A stretch of 64,000 bases of DNA from Pseudomonadota bacterium (GTDB lineage: Bacteria > Pseudomonadota > Gammaproteobacteria > UBA9214): NCBI GenBank assembly GCA_041395565.1, contig JAWLAI010000004.1, positions 62,001 through 126,000 of the forward strand. Direction: 5' to 3'. The notes beneath the pieces are model-generated. The model saw only the letters and a list, made by a program, of their open reading frames with translations. It did no database searches and was not told the DNA's origin. The position numbers and the translations under genes are program-made. Position 1 is the first letter of the stretch. The number at the start of each line of letters is the position of its first letter. This document shows positions 15,871 through 24,337 of the stretch, piece after piece.

Positions 15871-16533
15871 TCAGGCGGCGAGCGGTTCGGCAACCTCGCG
15901 CAGGATGGCGTCCTTGCGTGCCAGCACGGCGTCGCACAGTGCCCCGAAGTCGGCACCCACCGCCTCGAACAGCATCCGCACGTCGACGCCTGTCGCCAGA
16001 AAGCGCTGCGTGAGTGCGCCGATACGATCCGGAATGCCCGCCAGGCACGCCGTGCGCCGCGCTGCCGGCAGTGCCGCCAGTTCCGCGCGCAGCCGCTGCA
16101 GGCCGAAGGCGATATGGTTGAGTTCGTCCGCGAGCGGGATGCGCAGGGACTCGCGCGTGCCCGGGTCGGCCAGCGGGACGATCTGTTCCACGGCGTCGCT
16201 GCCGAGGGCCTCCACGCCCAGGTACATGTCGATGAGAAAGTCCACCCAGTCCAGGCCACGGAAATGCCCGAGGATGGCCTGTTCCTGTGCCGCTGTCAGT
16301 ACCGGGGTCCGGTCGGTGCCGAACGCCGTCATCCATTCCTGCTGGATGGCGACATGGCGGGATTCATCGCCGACCTGCCGGGCCAGGGCCAGGCGCGCGG
16401 CATCGTCGGGGGCGCGGCCGATGCGCTCGGCGCAAGCCAGCATGATCAGCCTGTCCACCTGGGTGTACAGGACCAGCAATCGGCCCATGGCGGTGCGGTA
16501 CGCGTCACCGGGCCGAGTCTCTGTCTGCTGCAT
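15871..16533 (-). CDS. Ferritin-like di-iron protein of unknown function
   Basis: A 220-residue helical protein. The four-helix-bundle di-iron ligands can be placed: Glu36 in ACAER, Glu57 and His60 in DESRH, Glu108 in GVEAL, and Glu137 and His140 in DELNH. That completes an E/ExxH/E/ExxH set, so redox or iron binding is likely, but the exact family is not recognised. A far longer upstream open frame is rejected because AGGAGG lies just before the ATG at 16533. It is divergent from the three-gene exported-protein cluster at 16627-18375. Confidence 0.72.
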   Translation of the reverse strand: MQQTETRPGDAYRTAMGRLLVLYTQVDRLIMLACAERIGRAPDDAARLALARQVGDESRHVAIQQEWMTAFGTDRTPVLTAAQEQAILGHFRGLDWVDFLIDMYLGVEALGSDAVEQIVPLADPGTRESLRIPLADELNHIAFGLQRLRAELAALPAARRTACLAGIPDRIGALTQRFLATGVDVRMLFEAVGADFGALCDAVLARKDAILREVAEPLAA

Positions 16534-16626
16534 GGGATATCCTCCTGATTGAATATGCAGTCTTCCCGCCACGCCCGGCGGTAATCCGAGTATAGACAGC
16601 GGCAAGCGGTTTGCCAGATTGAGGCA

Positions 16627-17283
16627 ATGAACGCGATGACACGACGCGTGGTCCTGTCCGGCCTGCTCCTGCTGGCGGCGTGCTGGGGCCGGGGGGGGCT
16701 GTGCGCGGGGCAGGATTGCGATGCCTGGACCGCGGTGCGCGAGACGGCCGAGGGCAGGCTGTTCCACCGCTGCCGGCCAGGGTCGCCGCTCGCGGCGGTC
16801 ATGATCGAGACCCAGTTCCGGGCCGCCCCGGAACGGCTGTACGCCCTGGTCAACGACTACGCTGCCTTTGCGGATTTCATTCCGGACGTGGCCGAGAGCC
16901 GCGTACTCGCGGTCGACGGCGCGGTGCAGTGGGTCTACCACCGCCTGCATCTGCCGGGGCCGGTGGCGGATCGCGTCTATATCCTGCAGAGTACGGCCTC
17001 GACGCAGGGCGTGCCGCCCGTGGCCTGGCGGGTCGAGTGGACACTGGCGCAGCGCGCGTTTCCCGGCTTCGATGCCGGTGCGGGCGTCCGTCCCGACAGC
17101 CTGTCCGGTTTCTGGGAGATCGGGGCCGATGCTGCCGGCACGACGCGGGCGCGCTATGCTGTTCATGTCGAACCGGGAGGGCACCTGCCGGTCTGGCTGG
17201 TGCAGCGCATGACGGACCGTTATGTGCAGCAGGTGGTTGCCGCGGTCCGTGGCCGACTGGAGGAACGACGTGCACGCAAGTAG
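16627..17283 (+). CDS. Exported SRPBCC (START-like) domain protein
   Basis: A 218-residue protein with an N-terminal signal segment containing a possible lipobox (LLAAC). The rest matches the pattern of START/SRPBCC lipid-binding folds: APERLYALVNDYAAFADFIPDVAESRVL early, VADRVYILQSTAS in the middle, and a C-terminal amphipathic helix ending VQQVVAAVRGRLEERR. These domains bind hydrophobic ligands. The gene begins the operon with the next two genes, overlapping the following coding region by 14 bases. Confidence 0.7.
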   Translation: MNAMTRRVVLSGLLLLAACWGRGGLCAGQDCDAWTAVRETAEGRLFHRCRPGSPLAAVMIETQFRAAPERLYALVNDYAAFADFIPDVAESRVLAVDGAVQWVYHRLHLPGPVADRVYILQSTASTQGVPPVAWRVEWTLAQRAFPGFDAGAGVRPDSLSGFWEIGADAAGTTRARYAVHVEPGGHLPVWLVQRMTDRYVQQVVAAVRGRLEERRARK

Positions 17284-17866
17284 CCGGTACTGCAGTGTGA
17301 TACTTGCTGGGCTGCTGCCCGCAGTCGGCGCCCTGGCCGGCGTGCGGCACACGGTCAATGCGGACAACGGCCTGCGCGGCTGGGAGTTCAGCGCGGGCGA
17401 CGTCCAGATCGAACTGATCCAGCGCCTGCCCGACCAGACCCGTGCCCTGTTCATGAACCACGCATTCACGCGCGCGGTGATCGAGCAGCTTGCGCAGAGC
17501 TGCATGTTCCAGACGATCATCCGCAACACGGGCGCCTCGGGCAGCGGCCAGGCGGTGGGCATCGATCTCGCGCAGTGGCGCATGCAGCATGCGGGCAAGA
17601 CCACCGGCATCCTGCTCAAGGAGCCGCTGCTGGATTCATGGAGCGCCGCTGATGCCAGCGACGCGGCGAAACTGGTGGTGCGCTGGGGCATGTTCCCGAC
17701 CACGCAGGAATACCTGCCGAGCGACTACAATTGGGGCCTGACGGCATACGGGATCGCCCCGGGTTCGACATTCGATCTCGAGGTGACCTGGACCGAAGGC
17801 GATGTAGCGCACCGTGCGACCATCGAGAACATCGTGTGTGCGCCCGATGTCGAGCGACTGCAATGA
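17270..17866 (+). CDS. Exported protein of unknown function, coupled to TlpA
   Basis: The GTG at 17270 has GGAGG six bases upstream and gives a 198-residue precursor with a short signal peptide (to about residue 24). I do not recognise the mature protein. It looks beta-rich, with two cysteines (in QSCMF and VCAPD) that could form a disulfide. Its start lies inside the end of the SRPBCC gene and its stop overlaps the start of the TlpA gene by ATGA, so the three are probably translated together. Pairing with a periplasmic thioredoxin suggests its cysteines may be a TlpA target; this is inference. Confidence 0.6.
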   Translation: MHASSRYCSVILAGLLPAVGALAGVRHTVNADNGLRGWEFSAGDVQIELIQRLPDQTRALFMNHAFTRAVIEQLAQSCMFQTIIRNTGASGSGQAVGIDLAQWRMQHAGKTTGILLKEPLLDSWSAADASDAAKLVVRWGMFPTTQEYLPSDYNWGLTAYGIAPGSTFDLEVTWTEGDVAHRATIENIVCAPDVERLQ

Positions 17867-18375
17867 CCGACCTCATGTGGATTTCCCGCTGGTTACTGCT
17901 GGTGTGCCTGTTGGCGCTACCGGCGCAGGCGGAACAGCGGCTCACACCCGTACCCGGCAACGTGGCGGCACCGGATTTCGCGCTCGAGGACACGGAGGGA
18001 AAGCTGCATCGCCTGTCGGACTACCGCGGGCAGACCGTCATCATCAATTTCTGGACCACCTGGTGTCCACCGTGCCGCGAGGAGATCCCGTCCATGAATC
18101 GCGCTTGGCGGGTATTACGGGAGGAGGGCGTCGTGATCCTCGCCGTCAACGTGGGCGAGGACGCGGACACGATCTTCGTATTCAGTGCGGATTACCCGGC
18201 GGACTTCCCGCTGTTGCTGGATCGCGACGGCGCGGTGATCGCGGACTGGCCGGTCCGCGGGCTGCCGACCACCTACGTGGTTGCGCCGGACGGCACCATC
18301 GCCTACCGGGCCATCGGCGGACGGGAGTGGGACGAGGCCGGTTTCATGGAACAGATCCGGCGCCTGCGTCGGTGA
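17863..18375 (+). CDS. TlpA-type periplasmic thioredoxin
   Basis: Periplasmic disulfide reductase or oxidase of 170 residues. A signal peptide ends at AQA near residue 23. The active site is WCPPC within FWTTWCPPCREE, and a cis-proline segment GLPTTYVV follows, as in TlpA/ResA proteins. Its ATG overlaps the stop of the preceding gene. A second TlpA-like protein is encoded at 46530-47054. A role in cytochrome c or Sox maturation is plausible but not shown. Confidence 0.88.
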   Translation: MTDLMWISRWLLLVCLLALPAQAEQRLTPVPGNVAAPDFALEDTEGKLHRLSDYRGQTVIINFWTTWCPPCREEIPSMNRAWRVLREEGVVILAVNVGEDADTIFVFSADYPADFPLLLDRDGAVIADWPVRGLPTTYVVAPDGTIAYRAIGGREWDEAGFMEQIRRLRR

Positions 18376-18411
18376 TCATGCCGGTCGGCGCTGTCGCGTC
18401 GCAGGGGTGTT

Positions 18412-19017
18412 TCAGCAGTGGCCCGGCTGCCGCCAGCGACGCGCGATCCAGTGGTCCACACTGAACCAGCGGCCGGCCCCGGTGAAGAATAATGCCAGCA
18501 GCATGATGAAGTAGGTGGCGGCGAACTCGATACCGTTTTTCAACACGGTGATATTGCCCGCTGCGGTCAGCCACGCATAGTCGCCGTGCTCGCGCAGGAG
18601 TTCCCGCGCCCGTTCCTTGCGGACGTTTGCCTCGTCGATCAGGTCGCTGCGCCACTCCCACGGCACCTGCAGCTCGGTCTCGGGCAGGGCGTGCCAGCCG
18701 TTGTCCCAGTGTGCGGTGACGGCGGCAACGGCCATGGTGAACATCAGCGGCAGGGCGAACCAGCGCACGGCGATGCCGGCAAGCAGAGCGATGCCGCCCG
18801 CCAGCTCGGTCAGCGCGGCGACGTAGACCATGAGCGCAGGCGCGGGTATGCCGAGCGACTCGAAGTAAGGCCCGAGATATTCGGCATGTGCGAGCTTGTT
18901 GGCACCGGCCAGGATGAAGACCGGCGCGAGGTAGATGCGCAGCGCCAGCGGGGCGAGGAAGTCGAGGCTGCGGGTGCGGTCGAGCAGGTCCTGCAGGCAG
19001 TTCAGGAAACCGGTCAT
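18412..19017 (-). CDS. hvfD: DoxX-family membrane protein (HvfD position)
   Basis: Inner-membrane protein of 201 residues with four hydrophobic helices typical of DoxX (about 20-40, 62-82, 85-103 and 160-185), including LRIYLAPVFILAGANKLAH and ALTELAGGIALL. DoxX-type proteins commonly close hvfABC loci and are thought to assist at the membrane. Its start lies 41 bases after hvfC. An alternative is a DoxD/DoxX subunit of a thiosulfate:quinone oxidoreductase, which would fit a sulfur oxidiser, but position after hvfC favours the first reading. Confidence 0.8.
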   Translation of the reverse strand: MTGFLNCLQDLLDRTRSLDFLAPLALRIYLAPVFILAGANKLAHAEYLGPYFESLGIPAPALMVYVAALTELAGGIALLAGIAVRWFALPLMFTMAVAAVTAHWDNGWHALPETELQVPWEWRSDLIDEANVRKERARELLREHGDYAWLTAAGNITVLKNGIEFAATYFIMLLALFFTGAGRWFSVDHWIARRWRQPGHC

Positions 19018-19058
19018 GTGTTCCTTCCCGTCGGATGATTGCGGTGTCGCCGCAGGTC

Positions 19059-19832
19059 TCAGCCGGCGGCGGTCCGGGTTCCCGTGACGATGTCGCGTGC
19101 GAGCAGGTTGCGGAGGATGTCGTGGCCACCGCGGATCACCACCTCAGGTTGCGGGTGCGCCAGCTCGGTCGCTATCTGTTCCAGCATGCGCCGGCCGGTC
19201 GCGCCCGTGTCCGCCGCCAGCAGTTCCAGCAGGCGCTTGGTGACCGGATTGATCTCCATGAAGCCGACCGTGTCGTCCCGGGTGCGATAGACCACCAGCC
19301 AGGTGGGCTGACGCGCGTCGGCAGCCGGGATGAAATCGGGTCCAATGCGGTGCACCGGGTAGTCATATGCCAGCTGCCAGACCAGCGGGGACAGCGCGGG
19401 TGTGCCCTCGAGCAGGTCGCCGTCCGGATCGATATCCTGCAGGTCGATGTCTTCCTCGGCGACGGAAAGCGCGAGTTCGACCCATTCGTAGTGGGCGAGT
19501 TCGTACAGGAAGGGGTAGTCTCCCGCCCGCGGCGTGCGTTCCTCGCGCAGCCACGTCAGGAACTCGCGCGGGATGTCCAGGAACAGCGGGCTGTGCGAGC
19601 GGTGTGCGGCGAAGAACGCGCGTGCCAGCGCATGCCAGGCGTCATCGCCGTGTATCTTGCGCAGTACCGGGAAGGTGCCGCTGAGAAAGCTTTCCACGTT
19701 GTTGTAGAACAGCTCGCGGTAGATCGCCATGCGCCGGTCCTCGACATCGGGAGGTGCCGGACAGTGTTCCGGATCGCGGATGTGCGCGGCGAAGGCGTAT
19801 TGCCGGCGGACGAACTCAGGCTGGCCGGCCAC
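19059..19832 (-). CDS. hvfC: HvfC/BufC-like partner protein (DUF2063)
   Basis: The 257-residue protein is the second component of the DUF692 peptide-modifying complex: it recruits the precursor peptide to the HvfB enzyme. The N-terminal DUF2063 half is recognised by the pattern [28 protein letters not shown], then [15 protein letters not shown], and the C-terminal half is a separate alpha/beta region ending with a winged-helix-like segment. Its start overlaps the end of hvfB by 17 bases, so the two are translationally coupled. Confidence 0.88.
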   Translation of the reverse strand: MAGQPEFVRRQYAFAAHIRDPEHCPAPPDVEDRRMAIYRELFYNNVESFLSGTFPVLRKIHGDDAWHALARAFFAAHRSHSPLFLDIPREFLTWLREERTPRAGDYPFLYELAHYEWVELALSVAEEDIDLQDIDPDGDLLEGTPALSPLVWQLAYDYPVHRIGPDFIPAADARQPTWLVVYRTRDDTVGFMEINPVTKRLLELLAADTGATGRRMLEQIATELAHPQPEVVIRGGHDILRNLLARDIVTGTRTAAG

Positions 19833-20682
19833 GTGCGGCCTCCCGGTCGGTACGCGCTGCCCACTTGGCCTGCAGCTGCGCGATGCGGTCCACCTCGCCG
19901 AGCAGCTCCGGCAGCGGCGGGATGTTGAAATCCCGTTCCAGCAGGGTCGGCACCACGCCGCAATGCGCGTAGGCCCGCTCCAGCAGCTGCCAGACCGGGT
20001 CTATGACCGGGCTGCCGTGACTGTCCACCTTCAGGTCGGCGGCCTCGTCGAAGTGGCCGGCCACGTGAAAGTAGACCACCCGTTCGGGCGGCAGCGCCGT
20101 GAGGAACCGTTCCGCGTCGTATCGGTGATTGATGCTGTTGACGTAGATATTGTTGACGTCGAGGAGCAGATCGCAGTCCGCCTCTGCCAGCACCGCATTG
20201 ATGAAATCGATTTCGGCCAGTTCCTGTCCGGGTGCAGCGTAATAGGAGATGTTCTCCATGGCGATGCGCCGTTCCAGGATGTCCTGGACGCGGCGGATGC
20301 GTCCGGCCACGTGCTGCACGGCTTCCCAGGTGAACGGGATCGGCATCAGGTCATAGAGATGACCGTCGTCGCTGCAGTAGCTCAGATGTTCCGTGTAGCA
20401 GCGGATGCCGTGCTCGTCGAGCAGGCGCTTGACGCGTTGCAGAAAGGTTTCGTCGAGTGGCGCGGGGCTGCCGATCGACAACGACAGGCCATGCGCCACG
20501 AAGGGGTAACGCTCGGTGAACCAGCGTAACTGCCGGCCGAATCTGCCGCCGATGCCGATCCAGTTTTCCGGTGCGATCTCGTAGAAGTCGACATTTGCCG
20601 GTGGCTGGTCCTGCAGCGGACCCATGAGGGTCCGCCGCAGACCAAGACCGGAACCGCTGACGGGGTAGCGCTTGCCGTGCAT
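19816..20682 (-). CDS. hvfB: HvfB/BufB-like DUF692 multinuclear iron enzyme
   Basis: Modifies cysteines in the HvfA precursor peptide, in known systems converting them to oxazolone/thioamide groups. The 288-residue TIM-barrel protein shows the DUF692 metal-ligand set: Glu35, His64 in VAHGLS, Glu98-His99 in TEHLS, Glu143 in MENIS, Asp175 in LLDVNN, His206 and His210 in FHVAGH, and Asp220/His222 in VDSHG. The ATG at 20682 is taken because the upstream extension is arginine-rich and reads through the HvfA tail. It lies 32 bases after hvfA. Confidence 0.9.
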   Translation of the reverse strand: MHGKRYPVSGSGLGLRRTLMGPLQDQPPANVDFYEIAPENWIGIGGRFGRQLRWFTERYPFVAHGLSLSIGSPAPLDETFLQRVKRLLDEHGIRCYTEHLSYCSDDGHLYDLMPIPFTWEAVQHVAGRIRRVQDILERRIAMENISYYAAPGQELAEIDFINAVLAEADCDLLLDVNNIYVNSINHRYDAERFLTALPPERVVYFHVAGHFDEAADLKVDSHGSPVIDPVWQLLERAYAHCGVVPTLLERDFNIPPLPELLGEVDRIAQLQAKWAARTDREAARGRPA

Positions 20683-20714
20683 GCGATGGTGCCGTTCGGA
20701 TCCCGTTGTTCCGG

Positions 20715-21149
20715 CTACATTGAGCCGCCTTCGCCGCCGGCATCCTCGTGCTTCATCTGCCCGCCGCACTTGCCTTCCATCTGCTTCTGTGCACCGCACT
20801 TGCCTTCCGGAGATTTCATCTCCTCGCCGGATTGCATCATCTTCTCGCCGCACTTGCCCTCGCCGCACTTGCCCTCATGCGCCTTGCGCTTCTCGCCGCA
20901 TTTGCCTTCGCCGCACTTGCCTTCGGCGGATTTCTCGCTCGATCCGGACTTCATCATCTTCTCGCCACATTTGCCTTCGCCGCACTTGCCTTCCATCCCC
21001 TTGGCCTCTGCGACCATGTAGCCGGCCGGCAGGTCGGACATGGCAAACGGGTTGTCTGCTGCGTTGGCGACGCCGGCGCCTGCCAGCGAGGTTGCGAAGG
21101 CTGCACCCACGGCGACGGCCAGCGGCTTCAGAGGTGTTTTCTTGGACAT
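20715..21149 (-). CDS. hvfA: HvfA-type RiPP precursor with eight EGKCG motifs
   Basis: A secreted precursor peptide whose modified cysteines bind copper. The 144-residue product has a Sec signal peptide ending at VANA (about residue 30), a short mature leader [16 protein letters not shown], then eight EGKCG motifs with cysteines at 56, 61, 79, 84, 95, 100, 118 and 128. The first six form three back-to-back pairs ([12 protein letters not shown]), and the last two are single. There are no other cysteines. The tail is glycine, histidine and methionine rich. GGAGAG lies seven bases before the ATG at 21149. hvfB, hvfC and the DoxX gene follow. Confidence 0.93.
   Translation of the reverse strand: MSKKTPLKPLAVAVGAAFATSLAGAGVANAADNPFAMSDLPAGYMVAEAKGMEGKCGEGKCGEKMMKSGSSEKSAEGKCGEGKCGEKRKAHEGKCGEGKCGEKMMQSGEEMKSPEGKCGAQKQMEGKCGGQMKHEDAGGEGGSM
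20763..20993 (-). repeat. Tandem EGKCG-coding repeat inside hvfA
   Basis: Eight copies of a 15-base unit encoding EGKCG lie within 231 bases, arranged as three direct pairs plus two singles, with motif starts at residues 53, 58, 76, 81, 92, 97, 115 and 125. The near-identical pairs point to internal duplication of a paired unit. Confidence 0.93.
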
Positions 21150-21358
21150 TGGATCACTCTCCATCATGGTTGTAGATAAATGGAACTGCTGTTCCGCTTT
21201 GTTGTGGTCGCATGCCACGACCTGTCATTGTCAAAGCCTGTGACCTGCGCAGCATACGAAAAGTTTCTGAGAATCGTTAGCGTTTCCTAGCCTTTTTTTG
21301 GTCCCGATATCGCGCTAATGCCGTGATAATTCGTGATAATTTGAACAAGCCGTTGTTC

Positions 21359-21994
21359 TCAATCGATGTTCTTGTGCCGGTACTCGCACAGGTCTGAGAT
21401 GATGCAGCTGCCGCAGCGCGGTTTGCGCGCGATGCAGGTATAGCGCCCGAGCAGGATCAGCCAGTGATGGGCATGGAGCCGGTATTCCTGCGGTACCACG
21501 CGTAGCAGACGCTCCTCGACCGCGCGCACGTTCCGGCCCGGCGCGATGCCGGTGCGGTTGGCGACCCGGAAGATGTGCGTGTCGACGGCGATGGTGGGAT
21601 GGCCGAAGGCCACGTTCAGCACCACGTTGGCAGTCTTGCGGCCGACGCCGGGGAGCGCCTCCAGTGCGGCGCGCGCTTCCGGTACCTTGCCGCCGTGCCG
21701 CTCCACCAGGATCGCGCAGGTCTTGATGATGTTGCTGGCCTTGGTGTTGAAGAGGCCGATGGATTTCACGTACTCGCGCAGCCCTTCCTCGCCGAGCCGC
21801 AGCATCGCGGCGGGGGTCTTCACTTTCCGGAACAGCGGGGCTGTGGCCTTGTTGACGCCGGTATCGGTCGCCTGTGCCGACAGGATCACGGCGACCAGCA
21901 ACTGGAAGGCGTTGCCGTAGCGGAGTTCGGTGACCGGCTGCGGGTTTGCCGCCTGCAGCCGCGCGAAGATGGCGCGGCGCTGGTGCGCGTTCAC
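21359..21994 (-). CDS. nth: Endonuclease III
   Basis: Base-excision-repair glycosylase and AP lyase for oxidised pyrimidines. The 211-residue protein has the helix-hairpin-helix and catalytic region [14 protein letters not shown] with the lysine, [11 protein letters not shown] with the catalytic aspartate, and the C-terminal [4Fe-4S] cysteines [17 protein letters not shown]. Its start overlaps the stop of rnfE by four bases, the order seen in many gammaproteobacteria. Confidence 0.97.
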   Translation of the reverse strand: MNAHQRRAIFARLQAANPQPVTELRYGNAFQLLVAVILSAQATDTGVNKATAPLFRKVKTPAAMLRLGEEGLREYVKSIGLFNTKASNIIKTCAILVERHGGKVPEARAALEALPGVGRKTANVVLNVAFGHPTIAVDTHIFRVANRTGIAPGRNVRAVEERLLRVVPQEYRLHAHHWLILLGRYTCIARKPRCGSCIISDLCEYRHKNID

Positions 21995-22683
21995 GCGCCG
22001 GCGGCCGGCTGTACGGCGGGCACGGCCACGCTGACCGCCCGGCGCGCGCGCCGGGCATTGATGATGTTCATGCCGGCGATGAGCAGGCCGAGCCCCATGA
22101 AGGCGCCAGGCGGCAGGATCGCGAGCAGAAAGCCGCGGTAGTCCTCGATTACCGTTAGGGTCCAGCCGCGTGCGACCTCGCCGAACATCAGGTGCGCATG
22201 CGCAAGCAATGTGCCCTGGCCGAGCAGTTCGCGCAGGCTGCCCAGCGTGAACAGTACCAGCGTGAAGCCGATGCCCATGGCCAGGCCGTCGAGCAGCGCA
22301 CGGTCGACGCTGTTGCGCGAGGCGAATGCCTCGGCGCGGCCGATGATGGAGCAGTTCGTGACGATCAGCGGAATGAAGATGCCGAGGATCTTGTAGAGTT
22401 CATGCAGCCAGGCGTTCATGGCCAGTTCGATCACCGTCACGATGGAGGCGATCACCAGAACGAATACCGGGATGCGCACTTCCGGCCGCACCAGCTTCCG
22501 GATCAGCGAGACCGTGACGTTGGAGCAGGCCAGGGTCAGGGTGGTGGCCAGCCCCAGGCCGAGGCCGTTGACCGCGCTGGTGGTGACGGCCAGCAGCGGG
22601 CATAACCCAAGCAGTTGCACCAGCCCGGGGTTGTTCGCCCACAGGCCGTCCCTGATGATCTTCGTGTAACCCGTTGCGTTCAT
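21991..22683 (-). CDS. rnfE: Rnf complex subunit RnfE
   Basis: Integral membrane subunit of the ion-translocating NADH:ferredoxin oxidoreductase (in some bacteria Rsx, which resets SoxR). The 230-residue protein has six hydrophobic helices, with the characteristic [11 protein letters not shown] early and [18 protein letters not shown] in the middle, whose cysteines help bind an intramembrane iron centre together with RnfA. The start overlaps the rnfG stop by four bases. Confidence 0.96.
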   Translation of the reverse strand: MNATGYTKIIRDGLWANNPGLVQLLGLCPLLAVTTSAVNGLGLGLATTLTLACSNVTVSLIRKLVRPEVRIPVFVLVIASIVTVIELAMNAWLHELYKILGIFIPLIVTNCSIIGRAEAFASRNSVDRALLDGLAMGIGFTLVLFTLGSLRELLGQGTLLAHAHLMFGEVARGWTLTVIEDYRGFLLAILPPGAFMGLGLLIAGMNIINARRARRAVSVAVPAVQPAAGA

Positions 22684-23309
22684 GGCTGCTCCGCAGCGGC
22701 TGGTGCCGCGAACAATTCATCGCGATGTGCGCGAAAGTATAACAGGGCGGCGTGCACCGCCTCGACTACCGCGCGCGGTGTGATGGTGGCGCCGGTGAAC
22801 TGATCGAACACGCCGCCATCCTTGCGCACGGCCCAGCGCCCGGACGGGGGATCGTCCAGGGAGCGGCCATTGAAGCTGAGGATCCAGTCGGAGCGTTCCT
22901 CGTCGATGCCGTCGCCGAGCCCAGGCGTTTCGTGGTGGGCGACCACGCGCACACCCACCACACGGCCATCGAAGCCGATGCCGACCAGCAGGTAGATCGA
23001 GCCGCTGTAGCCGTCCGGCGCGATGGTGTTCATCACCATGGCCACCGGCCGGCCCTGCAGGCGCGCCCGGTATACGCGCAGCGGCCGGTCGGCGAGCGCA
23101 CCGGCCGGCAGTTCGAAGCTGTCGTCCAGCAGGCTGTTGTCGTAGCTGTCGGGAGCGACGAGCTGGTTGAGCTTGCGCAGCAGCGTCGCGCGCTCGTTGG
23201 CGGCGATCTGCTCACGCGTGCCCTGGTAGGTGGCAACGACGAGGGCGGTGCCGAGCACGGCGAACAGCAGCAGGATGGCGGCGGTGATGCCGATCTGGCG
23301 GTAGTTCAT
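22680..23309 (-). CDS. rnfG: Rnf complex subunit RnfG (FMN-binding)
   Basis: Membrane-anchored, periplasm-facing flavoprotein subunit of 209 residues. One N-terminal helix (about 8-28) is followed by a soluble FMN-binding domain. The covalent-flavin motif is TGATITP near residue 170, with the threonine that is flavinylated; ETPGLGDGI also matches the family. The start overlaps the end of rnfD by four bases. Longer in-frame extensions are shadows of rnfD. Confidence 0.95.
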   Translation of the reverse strand: MNYRQIGITAAILLLFAVLGTALVVATYQGTREQIAANERATLLRKLNQLVAPDSYDNSLLDDSFELPAGALADRPLRVYRARLQGRPVAMVMNTIAPDGYSGSIYLLVGIGFDGRVVGVRVVAHHETPGLGDGIDEERSDWILSFNGRSLDDPPSGRWAVRKDGGVFDQFTGATITPRAVVEAVHAALLYFRAHRDELFAAPAAAEQP

Positions 23310-24337
23310 TGCGCCGCTCCGTCGCCGTGTCCGAACACGCGCGGACGCGTGTAGTGGTCGATGGTCGGTGCCGCCAGGTTCATCAACAGCACGCCGAAGG
23401 CCACGCCGTCCGGGTAACCGCCCCAGGTGCGGATGATCCAGGTGATGATGCCGACACCCAGTCCGAACCAGACCCGCCCGCGCGGTGTGGTGCAGGCCGA
23501 GACCGGGTCGGTCGCGATGAAGAACGCGCCCAGCATGGCAGCGCCGCTGAACAGGTGAAACGGCGGCGCGGCGTACAGGTCCGGGTTGACCAGGTGGAAG
23601 ATGCCGGCCATGCCCGCCAGCCCGGCCAGCACGGACACCGGGATCTGCCACTGGACGACGCGCGTTGCCAGCAACCACAGGCCGCCGGCGAGATAGGCGA
23701 GGTTGACCCATTCCCAGCCGGCGCCGGCGAAGTGGCCGAACAGCGTGTCGCCGCCCAGCGCCGTGAGCGCGCTGCCCTGGCCGAGCTGCATACGCAGGGT
23801 GTCCATCGGTGTCGCCATGGTCAGTGCGTCGATGGCAAGACCGGCCGGCGGTGCGCCGGTGAACACCAGCGCCAGGGTGGTGGCCAGATCCGGCGCGCTG
23901 CCTGCGACGGGCCAGCGCGTCAGCTCCAGCGGGAACGATACCAGCAGCACGACATAACCGGCCATGGCGGGATTGAACGGGTTGTAGCCGAGTCCCCCGT
24001 AGAGTTGTTTGGCGACCACGATGGCGAAGACGGTGCCGACGACCGTGATCCACCAGGGCGCCAGCGGCGCCACCGCCAGCGCCAGCAGTACCCCGGTCAG
24101 CACGGCGCTGCCGTCACGCAGCGTGGCGGTGAGCGGGCGTCCGCGCAGGACGAGCATGACGCCCTCGGCCAGCAGCGCGGTGAGCGCGGCGATCAGCAGG
24201 TTGATCGGCACGGCCCAGCCGAACAGCCAGGTCATGCAGGCGGCGCCCGGGACCAGCGCCAGCAGTACCCGCCGCATGATGGTGTTGACGCTGTTTTCGA
24301 CCGGCAGATGCGGTGAGCTCCAGGTCCTGAATTCCAT
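23306..24337 (-). CDS. rnfD: Rnf complex subunit RnfD
   Basis: Multi-span membrane subunit of 343 residues that carries a covalent FMN. The protein starts [12 protein letters not shown] and has nine or more hydrophobic helices. The flavin-attachment region is DALTMATPMDT near residues 183-193. GYNPFNPAMAGY and ATDPVSACTTPRGR are family landmarks. Its ATG overlaps the stop codon of rnfC by one base (TGATG). Confidence 0.96.
   Translation of the reverse strand: MEFRTWSSPHLPVENSVNTIMRRVLLALVPGAACMTWLFGWAVPINLLIAALTALLAEGVMLVLRGRPLTATLRDGSAVLTGVLLALAVAPLAPWWITVVGTVFAIVVAKQLYGGLGYNPFNPAMAGYVVLLVSFPLELTRWPVAGSAPDLATTLALVFTGAPPAGLAIDALTMATPMDTLRMQLGQGSALTALGGDTLFGHFAGAGWEWVNLAYLAGGLWLLATRVVQWQIPVSVLAGLAGMAGIFHLVNPDLYAAPPFHLFSGAAMLGAFFIATDPVSACTTPRGRVWFGLGVGIITWIIRTWGGYPDGVAFGVLLMNLAAPTIDHYTRPRVFGHGDGAAQ

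Noticed and set aside
15871..17703. 610-codon minus-strand frame containing the ferritin-like protein
   Set aside because: The upstream part is antisense to the exported-protein cluster; a good ribosome-binding site marks the internal start at 16533.
20763..20993. Short direct repeats considered as a CRISPR-like array
   Set aside because: The repeats are coding EGKCG units of 15 bases in one frame, with no unique spacers of constant length and no cas genes.
21253..21287. ECF-type promoter before hvfA (GGAAAC and CGTATG on the minus strand)
   Set aside because: The spacing of 23 bases is too long for ECF promoters.
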